A program made the translations under genes and the position numbers. A stretch of 64,000 nt of DNA from contig OY829326.1 in assembly GCA_963691655.1 (NCBI GenBank), positions 12,016,878 through 12,080,877 of the forward strand, read 5' to 3'. How positions within the stretch are numbered: the first letter of the stretch is position 1; each line of letters starts with the position of its first letter. The notes under the pieces were generated by a model, which saw only the letters and a program-made list of their open reading frames with translations, was not told the DNA's origin and searched no databases. Source of the stretch: Toxonevra muliebris (lineage: Eukaryota > Arthropoda > Insecta > Diptera > Pallopteridae). Shown here one piece after another: positions 13,500 to 25,870 of this stretch.

Positions 13500-14330
13500 T
13501 ATTTAAGAATTATTCAAAGCAACCTCAACAATTCATACTTAAACTTGGTTCTTCTTAAAGATATATTTTATGTCAGAATTAAGCTCTGTGCACAATCTTG
13601 ATATTGGTTCTGATTTGCCATAATTCATTTATGAACGTGAAGTAAGTCGAAAGGAATTTAGCCTGAACCTAAGAGGTCTTGCAGGAGCATATATTGGGTA
13701 AAAGAAGCAATGGGCAATCAATGTGGAAACACAAAACATCCCTAGCTAACATAATGCTATAATATTTACGTCTCGAGTGTAGTGGTTTTAAGTCGATAAG
13801 CAAACACCTATCTTTATATTGAGGTAAAATACGCTCAGGCCACCTCATCTTTCTTAATGCATATCTAGTGAATTTTCTCTGTATTGACTCAATTCGATTA
13901 CTACTAACCATATATGAGGGGCTCCAAATACAACAACCATATTCCAAGATGGACCTTATATATAGTTTTTAGAGTATATGGATCAGCGAACTCCTTTGAG
14001 TTACGCATGAGAAACCCCAATAATTTATTGGCTAAATGGAGATAATTTTTAGCACACCATCGAGATCTCTCTGCAACATAGCAGAGTCATTTGGTTTTGC
14101 TGCCACTCTAAATATTTTCAAATCATCCGCGTAAAGAAGGCAATTAGAATATTTTACCATTTGCGGAAAGTCATTAATGAAAAGGACAAATAGAAGTGGG
14201 CCTAAATGGGTTCCCTGTGGGACCCCTGAATAATTATAAATTTTTTTTGAACATTTTGATCCGATTTTGACAAATTGCATACGGTTAGTCAAATAATCTT
14301 GTAACCAATTTCACAATTAAGTTAATATGG
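13500..14330 (-). mobile_element. Non-LTR retrotransposon relic (reverse transcriptase and 3' end)
   Basis: The minus strand at 14,292-14,032 encodes the reverse-transcriptase core: YSGVPQGTHLGPLLFVLFIN, then NCLLYADDLKIF, where YADD is the catalytic motif. After a frame break, 13,990-13,670 continues with LEYGCCIWSP, RIESIQRKFTRYALRKM and LKPLHSRRKYYS. In yet another frame it gives ARPLRFRLNSFR and SEPISRLC down to about 13,500. The order and motifs are those of Jockey/CR1-like LINE ORF2 C-termini. The copy is 5'-truncated and carries several frameshifts, so it is dead. Confidence 0.85.
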
Positions 14331-17300
14331 TTGATTGGTTTAAATTCTGCCTGAAGGAAAAAAGTGTCCCTCTTTGATACCAGAAAACTACATGCGAATT
14401 GTTGGATTGTATGGTTGTGACCAGCAGGTTGATTTGATTCAAAACTAAATCATGTTAGTAAAGTACTTAAGCTTATTCCTGATAGATTTAACCTGATCTT
14501 AGGAGAAAAAATTATGTAGTTTGGAGTTTCTGATTATATTTTTTCCTCTAGAGTCGTTGCAGCTGTGGCAGGAGAGTTGGAGGATATATGGGACTTATAA
14601 TCCTATACATGTTAATCAGCGAGTCAGTATCGAGTATTTGTGGCCATTATTTCAGCAAACATAGGAAATAAAACGGACTTGTGAACCTAATGAAACTGAG
14701 TGAAACAAACACTCTTTTTTTAGGATTCATTATAGCTTTGTTCTCCCTCCCCTTTTTTTTAGGAAAGCTTCCTCAGTTCTCGTTACCTTCATTGTTCCTA
14801 CGATATGAAATTCAATTAATAGTGATGTGATTACTGAGAATGAGTAGAGTGCATTCTTTCACACACTGTTTAAATAACTTTGAACTTGCCAAACCGTCGG
14901 AACTTCAATAGAAAAGCATGTGATATGGAGGACAATCGGTGTTATCAGCATATATTTTGCTCTTTAAAAGTAGATGTGGGTAGAGATACCTACAACTCAG
15001 TCTAGTTAGTAGTCATAGATCTTTCATTTCGCTCTCCCCAAAACTTAAGCTTGAATCCACTGGTAGAAAGTTATGTAACCTACATTTATTACCATACTTT
15101 CATTGTACTAAAAAGCTGTGTTTAGCTTATTTCATTGTTTGAAAGACAAAGTTGGAAAAACTTGTTTAGAAACGGTTTGGTAATTAATGTGCAATATGTA
15201 TATTCTTTGTATGCATAAAAACTACAACTTGAAGATCTGTTTGTGGATGATTTAAAATTAAAAGTACGTTAAAAGTACCAACTAGAAACAACGAGTTGAC
15301 CTAGTTGTTCCAAGGCATTTAACCTTTGAATAAGTACTTTCTAGGCTGTTTACCTGACTACTGCTTCCTTCATTAAGATTAGATGTATAATATAAGCTAA
15401 TTTAATAGTAATAATTAATTAAATTATGTAGCAAACAAAAAATCGTGTATTTAATTTTCAGTATATCTCTCATACGCCCTGCAGTACCAAAATATTTTGT
15501 AGCTTTACAAATGATGACTTTAGTTTTCCCAACTTGCAGCTAGCTATTCATAGCTGCCGTCAACTTAAACGCTGTACACATAAATAAAAACATAGCAGTA
15601 GAAACCAAAAGCAAAATTTAAATTACTAACAACCAACAAACAACCGCAAAAAAGGCAAATGCAAACAAACACAAGCAGGAAAAAAAACGTTTTTTAAATA
15701 CCACCACTAACTAAAAAGTTGTCGCGTCATAAATTTTCTTTGTACGCGTAAACTTTTCATCGTAAAGTTGCAAACATTTTTCGCAATTATTTGCAGTTTT
15801 TCATGTGCTGCTTTTTTGCAGCAACAGTAATTAAAAAATCGAATTGAAAATTGCTGCTGCTTTTTTTTTTTGTCGCACTTCACATAAATTCTCTTTAATT
15901 TGAACACATTTTAATTATTTTAAATTAACTTCATCTTGCAATGAAATGCTTATGGTTTCTGCTTCTGCTTCCACCATTACCACAGCATCAATACGCAGCA
16001 ACGGCAACAGTTTCACTGATTTCTGAGTCTCTTGGAGTATCGTGCATAAGTCCGGAGCTTCACTATATTGTTTAAGCATAAAAGCGCAGTAAATTACTTT
16101 GCTCGATCTATTTAATTAAAAGAAATGCGGTTGTGTTTTTTCTGATTTTTGCTACTACTTATATACTCTATGGAATCAGAATCTCTTTAACCCTTTAACG
16201 TTTTTAATATTTCATTATTTTTAGCAATACCAACCGACCAACGACCAGCGTTCTATTTTAACTCATTTCATTTATTGCATGTGGATGAACGCAAGTAAAT
16301 ATGTTGGGTAGGTATGAGTATTCAGTGGTAGTTGCTTAATAGTTAAACTGCAGTTTTTCATTGCTACAACACAAAAAAAAAGCCAAGAAAAATGTATACA
16401 TGAAATCCATTTGGTTGTAATAAAAAGCATCATTACCATTCAATGGTTTTCAATTTCTTTGTTGAATAAAAAAAAAAAAGTTGTGTATGTATAACAAAAA
16501 CGAGAAACCAAACAGAAACTTAAAAAATAAAGTAGTTCGTTTTCATGCGATTTAGCTTCATAATGAACTTGTATGCGTCTTCTGTATTTTACTGTAACTT
16601 CTACACATTTTTTCATCAACCACACATACACACAAACGCACACACCTTCACATTATAAAAGTGTGCAATTTGTTAAACTGAAAGTTGCAATAAAATAAAT
16701 TGGTGGCACTAGCAAACATAGTTATTCATTCACCAATCCACCACCTCCAAACCAATCGCATGTTTAGAAATCAATTTAAGTAGTAATAAAAATTAATCTT
16801 AATTTATACGATTTGATAATAAATGAGAAAGCATTGACCCATAAACGATTTTTATTTTTGGACTATTTTCATTCACGTGTGTAGTATTGAATGCAGGTTT
16901 TGTTACTACATATATTTGTTTACTCACAAAGAAATTAGATCATTATGTCACTTTTTTTTGCTTAAAAACCCCAAATATATGTACAGGCATTAAGTGTAAG
17001 TATAAAATAACAAAAACTAATTTGATATTAATTACCATCATTATTTATTTGCTATTTAGAGGTCAGTTCACATAGGGTTATGAGTGAAAAGGACGAAATG
17101 TTTGACGAAATGAAAGTTTTTTGTTTTGCTTGAGAAACTCAATGTAATTTTCATTTAAATTTATTTTGAAAAAAGTCTCATAATTAGTTGATGAGAAAAA
17201 AAGAGAGGTAAATGTAGAAGAATGTGCTGTTTAACGATGTAAACATCCTTTAAAAATTATAATACGTTCCGCAATTTTCTCAGTGCCTGTATATTTATAA

Positions 17301-18132
17301 TAGTGATTTTAAGCTTACTTATGACTAATAATTTTAATCGCCATAACTTATTACATAGTATTATTGCGGAAGGACAATTTCTTTTTCTTGTGAATTAATA
17401 ATCACTTAATGGATGATTCTTTTAGCCACTGGGAATATAATCAATAGCATTTCACATATTAAACTCAATACAATTGATTGAAACGCTTTCTCTGTCAACA
17501 TTACCCTCGAATTTAAAGCAGAACTTTTTACCTCGATTCGATTGTAGAGATTTGTTCAAGACTTATTTTTCAACAGAATCAATTAACTAACCACGAAACT
17601 CACGATAATTGATATCAGATCATAAGAAATAGCGTGATAGCTTGCAAATTGAGTCTACTAAAGTATAAATTAAGGTCAGATTAAGGTTAAGGTCCGAAAT
17701 ATAGAATTCTGTAACTTCAACAAACCTCTTAAATATAATTAAATGCATAGCTTCACTTCAAAGTTTAAGTAAATATTTTACTTAGTTACTTAAGGATTTT
17801 TGAAATATTTTGCAACATATTTGAAAATTTATTTGTTAAACACTTTAAGTTCAGAATATTATGATATGAAAACATTTGCAAAACACATATGTACATAAAC
17901 TTGTACTAATATGATTTTTAAGTGAAATGCTGTAACTTAATTTCCAGTGGAACTAACTAATTGGTGAGGAAAAGTTATTTATACTCTTATGTGTGTATGT
18001 GTGCATGTTTTCTATTAGACATAAGCACTTAAATATGTGCATAAGAACATGTACATGAATATTAATGCCCGACTTACTAACGTACTAGTTTGTATATTCT
18101 ATTTAAATTTAAATTTATTGTGTGGGGTGGAT
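14331..18132. other. Non-coding
   Basis: No reverse-transcriptase sequence could be followed upstream of 14,330. About 15,500-16,700 is rich in interrupted CAA/CAG and poly-A/T runs, as in fly introns and regulatory DNA. No exon was recognised. Confidence 0.45.
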
Positions 18133-18897
18133 CAGGGCAAAGTCGGTTACGGGGCAATATCGGTTATTAGTTATTTTATGTCGTGAACACATCATAAAAA
18201 GTAGAGGTCGTTACTTTAAATAGGCTGGTTTTTGGTTCCCGAGTTAAATTTGGTATGTATTTTCTGTAAAATTTTATAAATTTGTTTCAGCGGTTAAGAT
18301 CTCCTATTTTATTGGCGTATTTATTTGGAAAATTCCAGAGCAAAGCTGGCTACCGATATTCTTATGTATTAAATTATAAAAAACGGACCAAAATCAGTCA
18401 CGTTTCAGTAGTATTGACATTTCAGAAATTATCAAAATATGAGAACCATTTTCTTTCATACAGAAAGAAGCGCAAGATCGATACGACACTACGGTGTAAG
18501 ACTGTTTAATAAGCTGCCAATAGAAATAAGAAATGCGAATAATATACTGTCTTTTAAAAGAAGTATCATAAGACTTCTATTATCTAATTTTAATTTTAGT
18601 ATTTAATTAAAAAGTAGGATGTAATCACTTATTGATTACCCCGTCGTTTTAATTATCGGTAGGTTTTTTTTCCTCTTTTCAAACAACTGATGTTCATGTA
18701 TTTATAATGACATATTAGCTATCTTCTCTTTCAAAATTTTATATTTTTTGAGAAAATCTTGTATATTGCTTATTGCTTATTTTATAGCATTTTTAGTGTA
18801 ACATTTACAGTACAAAAATGTACAATATTTCCAATATTTTGAAAAAAATTATATGACCGATTTATCTGCCCGCGAAAAAGCGGTCAGCCTTGCCCTG
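18133..18897. mobile_element. Element with degenerate terminal inverted repeats starting CAGGGCAA
   Basis: The left end starts CAGGGCAA at 18,133 and continues with CGGTTA, CGGGGCA and ATCGGTTAT. The reverse complement of the right end (18,897 backwards) starts CAGGGCAA and continues with CTGACC, CGCGGGCA and ATCGGTCAT, in the same order. About 45-50 bp therefore match with gaps. No target-site duplication is clear. The interior holds the LINE tail at 18,430-18,606. It may be an old DNA transposon that received a LINE insertion, or a composite. Confidence 0.45.
18430..18606 (+). mobile_element. LINE reverse-transcriptase C-terminal tail
   Basis: The plus strand at about 18,460-18,606 reads SIRHYGVRLFNKLPIEIRNA followed by NNILSFKRSIIRLLLSNFN and a stop. 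This G-x-x-L-[FW]-N-x-L-P-x-E-I-R...F-K pattern is the usual end of LINE ORF2 proteins. Upstream of it another frame is open (18,282-18,509), suggesting a frameshift. It lies inside a segment bounded by degenerate inverted repeats (18,133-18,897). Confidence 0.6.
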
Positions 18898-21800
18898 GTT
18901 TCTCCTATCCAAATAATATTATTTTACTTGCATATGTGGTTGCATTTTAGTTAGAAGCTTATTTTATGTCTGCACATACAAACTTTTCGTAATAAAAGAA
19001 CATAAATAATAAACTTTTATAAGGTGAAACAATTTAGTGTAAGTATATGTACTTACTTTTTCCAAAAAGTTTTTGTTAAATATATTGCATTACATTACAA
19101 AAGAAATTCCAATTAATTTTAAATTTTTTTTAATTATATCGTATGTAATTTGAATCACATAAATCAAAATTTGACATGGTGCGATGTAAATGGAAGTAGA
19201 AAAATAAAAAAATATTTGCCATTAATTTTCCTTAACAGTTTACAAATAAGACAACGTTAGCACATTCACATGTGCTAGAAAATTGACTTTTAATTTGTCA
19301 TCATTAAAAACTCGTAATTTAATATTATAGAGTGGAGTAATCTTTGTGTAAAACAGAGTCAATTTAAAAGTGTTGTAGATTTTAAAGTACAGGGTACTTA
19401 TCATTAAGTCTTATGAAATATAAGTTTAAGTGTTTTTTTTGTGGGCACAATAGCACGATTGTCATTTAATTTGAAAGTTGGCTGTATTTGGTTTTGTCCG
19501 GTCTCATCTGCAAACGTCTAAGATAAGTGCTCGTTTGGCATTCTCAGGTTTCAACGGAACTAATTCAGTCTAATTTAGTTTCGTCTTGAAAAAAAAAATA
19601 TTTGTGGTGTCATTTTGATCGTTTTTATTTAGTCTAATTAATTATCTAGTCTAATTAAGTTTCATCTCGGAACTCTTTGCTTATTCTTTAGAATGCTATT
19701 TCGAAATTTTTAGAATGACCACCATGAAAACTTTTTTTTTATAATAAAGTTATTACATTTTATATACATACATGGAAATATAAAAAACTTTAGACTGACT
19801 AATACCTCAATTTTTGTTCATTCATCATCGTTGCTCAGTCACTTAAAATTAAGATAATGTGCACCTATGTATATAAAACTGACCTGCAAATAAAATAGTC
19901 TGCCTTGTTTTCATCATTACTGAAATATATAGCTCATTCACTTTGTGGCATATTTGCTTCATATTGTCACCTCCATGCGTTGTGCTTTAGCCATTTTGAT
20001 TTTGAAAAATGGCAAGCAATAGTAAATTTCTTGACATATTTATCATTAAGCCAATGCCTGTGAAATATTTTAATGGAGTCTGCTGCGCTTCAATCGATTC
20101 ACTTGCTGCATACCTGACACAATTTATCTTTCATGGTTGGTGCAGCTGATTTATATTCGACATGTGATTTTATGACATTTAAATATTGATAATGTTGTAT
20201 TGATAAATTAAAAAGATATATTTAATATTGTAAAAAATAAGAAAAATTACATTAAAGGAAATGTAAATTTAATATAAGCTTTATTCAGATTGGTTTTTCA
20301 ATTATATTTAATTAGAATCAGAATCAGAATTTATTTAAATAAATATATGAAGTGCGAAAAAAATAACTGCCTATTGTGCATAAATTGCTGTCAGTCTCAC
20401 TGAAAATTATGAAATCATGGTCAGTCAGATTTATTTAAAATTTAAAATAAATAAACTATAATATATGAGCCATCTATCAGAAATATATATTTGGCAATCT
20501 ATTCTTAAATCACAATACAAGTAAATTCTAGATTTCATCACATTATGAATAATAATTTTGTTTATAAATGATATAATATTCTTCCAAACAATAAAAATCC
20601 ACAATGTTTGTACAAATCAAAGATTATTAGAATTTTAATCAAAGAAGTTATAACACAAATTTATTTATAACTACATACGAAACATAAATGGAAATTGCAA
20701 AGGATAAAGTCTACTATCGTATCACTATTTGTGCACAAATTCTTTGTAAAAATAATATAAAATTTGATGTGAATCCATAAACTAATCTGTAGTAATACAA
20801 TTTTGTGGAAAAGGATTGAATTTCAAACAAAGCGATAACACAAGTGCAGTGAGTAGCAAAACGTTAACCGTAAATAAAGTTATAAAGTAAAAATATCAAA
20901 GTTCAAAAAATACGATAGTTGAGACAAAAACTTACAAAAAAATATGAATGGCAAATTTTATTTGTTTCTGGGACAAGTAGTAATCAAGGAAAATGGACGA
21001 GAGTCCATTTGTCAACAAATCTTTCAGTTTTCTATATAATATTCTAAAGAGTTTGTGAGCGATATGCCCACCAAAGAGACTTTCAATAAATAAAAGAGGG
21101 TAACGAGAATTCATTTACGAAAACTTTTTATGTCCAGCTAACTATTTAGGCACACTTCTATTTAAGCTCAAGTAAATTAGTTATAACTAAGATAACTTGG
21201 TACTTAAAATGATTATTTAAGTGTCTTACATACGTTTGTTTATTTATTGTCACAGTTTTCTTGCTCTCTACTGTACTATTCAGAAAACTATTTAGGCGAA
21301 TAAATGCTTAAACTAAAAACAAAACAAATTGGTTGTTTGACTATAGGATAATCGACAGCTATTGCCGCGCACTATAGTTGCAAAACTATTGAGCATAACA
21401 CTTCAAACGATAGCCACAAACACACACAAATGGTACAATCACAGAACAAAAAAGCCTAAAATATACAAACGTCTATTCGTATTTCAAGCATGAATTGAAA
21501 ATAATTATGTACACACAAGAGTGATTTTTCTTTTGTACATACATATAAGCATTCATATATATAAATATGAAGATATGTACCCACATATGTATACATATGT
21601 ATGGGTTAGTTGTGCCCTTTTCGTGTTAGAGAATACAACGAATAAAAAGTATTCGCTGCTTGTGTTGAAAACAATTTAACAACAACACAAAGGTTTTCTC
21701 GTCTCGAAAAGTATTAAAATAATCTCGTGATTTATACGGTCGCATACACATACAACCGCACAGTCACACACACTCATACATATAACAAAAAAAAAAAACC

Positions 21801-24800
21801 TAAAGTGAAAAATGTGTTAATATTGTGGTAAAGTTTATGAAAACTTTTCTGTGTTCTGGTGCGCGCTTGGGGACATTTTGAATGTCACAGAGTCATCTAT
21901 GTCTGTATGTAGGTATGTGTGAATATATATGAATATGTAGGCATGTTTGCCTAAAATTCCTTTAAGCATAACCAAAGTGTTAAATGCAAAAAAGAATCTT
22001 TTCATATTTTAATAGTAAAGTTTGTTAAAAATTTTATTTTTAGCTTTGCTAAATGCAAAATAAGTTTCTTATTTATGAAAGGAAAAAGTGAAAAGTTCGT
22101 ATTAGAAGAAAAGTTTATTGCACTTGAGTGTGTGTACATACAAAAATCAAAGGTACTTAAAGTAAAGTAATAAAACTTATGGTGTGAAAGTTCACTCTCT
22201 TAATATATATATAATGATTAGGAATAAAACGCATTTTGTTTTTATTCAGGATCTGAGTCATTTGTTTATAATTATTGTTAAAGAATTGGATGTGAGCCAT
22301 TGCAATATTGTCAAATGTTATCAATATATTTACTTTTAAGTATTCTAAAAATGTAAGGAAAGCTCAGGTATTGATGCGATTTCTATTATAGTGAATCTCA
22401 AATATGTTTTCAAACGTTTTTGAACTGAAAACCGTTTTCTGCAGTAGCTAGTGTTATGAATATAATAGTTAATATTCAAAGCAATATAAATTGGCGGAAG
22501 TAATAGCAACAACAAAAAATTTAGGTAAAAAGAGGAACGGCAAAACACAGCAAATTAAACCAAATTGAAAAGTATATCGGTAACCTTATTTTAAACCAAC
22601 CTGATCAAAATGAATACCTTGAAAAATTAAATTTTGACAGAGGCTCACACCAATTATAAAACCAAATTAAGATAAAAATTTTCACCAAAAATAAGGTTAA
22701 GCCCACACCAAAAACAAGTTCTTCAAAAGTAAGACATCTATAAATTAAATTAACCTAGAAATGTTAAGTTTTTTTTGTAGCCAAAGCTTATATAATAAAC
22801 AGAATCGGTATTAAAAGATTATAAAAAGTTAAATGCATTTGACTTTTCCGGAGCAGAATCATAGCAATTCTATGGATTTGCTACTGCTTGGGGATATCAC
22901 TATGACGGCATATGGCTGGTTATGTGTCGATTTAAGAAAATAAACAGAAAAGACACAGATTTATTGCCACTTTCATTATCATTGAAGGATGTGTTGCTAA
23001 TAAAAACTCAATTTAGTTATCATTAAAAATACATTTAAATTTTAAATACTTTGAACTTTCAGTAGTTTGGAATTTTTCAATACTTTTCACTGGCATTACA
23101 TTTTTCAACAATATTGAAAGTATTAATGAATTACTGAATTAACTCAATCTTCTGAAAGCTTAAATGAGTATAAGCTATTGGAACGGATAAAGGGAAATAC
23201 CAGTATCGCTAAAATAAAATTAATAACCGGTATCCAAAAGCACTTATAAAATTAATATTGATAAAATGGCTTGAGCACTTTTGGGTAGTAAAATAATACA
23301 ATGTTTATACGTGATGTTTTCGAGCAGAATATCTAGTGAATACTTCAAGGTAACCACTTCAACGTAACATAATTATAGCAAACAGGGTACAAAATCTGCT
23401 CCATGTATACCATTCTAAACATAATTAAAAAACATATTTAGCTTCCATCTGAGCCATCAGAGAGACAGAGAAAAATACAGAATAGAGCTCATAAAACTCG
23501 CTATAGATCTTATAGATTTTTGAATATAGTCACATCTGTTGTTTTCGTAATTTCAAGTGCTAAGAATTTTTTTACACCATTTACACGCACATTTTCAGAC
23601 CCCGGACTCAAAATCCGTTTTGTGCTGTGTAATCATTTTAAAGCTTTGCCTTGTTTCGCCAACACCGATTTCTCAGTAACGATATTAACTTTTCAATTAC
23701 AAATTTTCAAATGAAACTTTATAGAATATATTTTCAAAATAAATCAAATTTCGAAGAAAAAAATTGCTATTTGAATTTATTTTTAACGCAACAAGTTTTT
23801 CATGTACATACATAAGTAAGTATAAAAAACTAAACTCGACAGCTGTTAAAACTAAACACTTTAAGTGCTAAAATTCAATCCCATTCAGCAAAATTCTTTA
23901 CAACTTCCGCAATGTAAATGCCACATCATATGCATTTACATTACGAGTCTATATATCACAGAGTTTAGCTATGCATCCGGAATGAACACAAATCACTGCG
24001 TAAATTATAGCAGCACAGCGCAAAAAAGTTTTCATTTACAACCGAAAAGCCAAAGAATTTTTTCACAAACATATTCAAGTGCGTCGAGTATGTGAGTTTC
24101 ATTTACAAAATAAAAAAAAACATGATTTTAGAAATGCCTACCATGGCCAACAAAGAAAGTCAGTTCCGCCACAAAAAACGCACCACACAACACTACTATA
24201 TTGTTAGGTTAGCATGAACTCATATACATGCGTACATTAATAGGTATGCAAATGAATGCAGTGGAAAACTATACCCATTTGCACAACATCAAACCTTTAA
24301 ATGCCACATGCTAGAGAATATTTTTCAATGGTTTTTTTCAACCATGTCTTATACACTATAAACTATGCAAATGTGTACTACGTATACATTTCTGGATTTG
24401 CAAATAATCGAAGACTCACACAATACAATTGTGCATTTTTTTATGTACCTACAAGTCACATAACAAGCAACAATGAGTGAGCATATATACATTTACATAT
24501 ACTTTTATGGGAGATATCAGTCCCCAGATTCATGTCCTATATGCTAAATATTTGGGTATAGAACAGGTTTGTCTTCTTTTTTGTTCAGACTCTTTTGTTA
24601 TTGAAAATTGTGGAAATGCATAAAGTTGGTTGCTTTAAAACATGAATACGCTTTTATGCTTTTATGCAGAGCTATTTTTTTTTTCTTAATTTTCGAATAG
24701 CTATATACGCAATCCGGGTACGTATGTTATTAATGTTTGTACGACCTTAACCCTTAAATGGTTTTTGATGCATATTTGCATCGTCTGAAAAAAGTCTCAT

Positions 24801-25544
24801 AGAAAAAAAGTTTTACTGTTTTGCAAATTAAGAAGTAGATGATTTTTTCCGAAAATATAATTTTTTATAAATTCAAATAAATGAATGGGGAAATGACAAC
24901 TATTCTTTAGTTGCAGTTATTTTTAACTCGAAAGTATGTTTTGCCAAAATTTTGAGCCACAAACTGAAAATAAGGTTTTCTTATTTTCGTATATATATAA
25001 CAAATATATTGCCCTGATAAAAAATGTATGCCAAAATACCAAACGGTATGGGAAAACACCAAATAATTATTTTTAAAAATTATTACATATGTACCAAATT
25101 TTAATTTATTCTCCAGATCAAAATTAATTTATTTCAAAACACTTACAACAAAAGTTGTTCGGAATCATAAATGCTACCTCTAAGAATGTTTTTAATTGAA
25201 ATCGGACTAATTGCGCATGTGTTAACATATTTTAATGAAAAATTAATCCAGTTCAATTTTTCAACATTGGTCGACGTTTTTGCACATTCACGTTTCCGCG
25301 TTTTCTAAACGCATTCATACTTTTTTAATGACTTACCATATTTTTAATTATAAAATTTGGATTTAAAGTTTGAGATATGAGGTTTTAAGTTTTATTTTAT
25401 TCATAATTTTATGTCAAGGATAAAATAACTGTATATAATTAATTAATTGGTATATTGTATAACTTCTATTCAACTTATTTATTGGAAATCAGTGGTGAAC
25501 CTTCGAGGGGACTGATTTTAGAAAAAGCATTAGGCATTGAATAT
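18898..25544. other. Non-coding
   Basis: AT-rich throughout, with CA/TA microsatellites near 21,500-21,800. Open frames of 60-76 codons (for example 20,932-21,114 minus and 23,865-24,095 plus) lack motifs and were left out. Confidence 0.45.
19560..19670. repeat. Short direct repeats AGTCTAATTNAGTTTC
   Basis: Three related copies (CAGTCTAATTTAGTTTCGTC, TAGTCTAATTAATTAT, TAGTCTAATTAAGTTTCATC) lie within about 110 bp. Confidence 0.6.
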
Positions 25545-25870
25545 AGTATTTTGGAATACAAACCTGTGGAAATACAAGCAAAAAGCAAACAAAAACTTAG
25601 ACCAAAATTTCGTCCCATATTAGTAATAAGAGGTGACTAAAAGTCAGACTGAAAACCAAACCGAAATTTATACCACAATTAAAACCAAAAATTAGACCTT
25701 ATAAAACTGTACCAAAAGCAAAGAAAATCGGAATTCGGGGCAAAAATTAAACTAAAATTCAGACAAAACTTGTAACAAAAATCATATCAAAATTCAGCCC
25801 AAACATTAGACTGAAAATTATATCAGAACTCAGACCGAAAATAAATTTGTGACACAATCACCCATGAAAG
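25545..25870 (-). repeat. Degenerate array, ACCAAAATTCAGACCAAAAA type
   Basis: Imperfect copies of ACCAAAA, AAAATTCAGAC and GACCGAAAAT are strung together. They are the reverse complement of the array at 10.6 kb. A small outlier of the same kind lies at about 26,092-26,145, and a weaker one may lie at about 22,555-22,740. An open frame crossing the start (25,455-25,640) reflects the repeat, not a gene. Confidence 0.65.
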
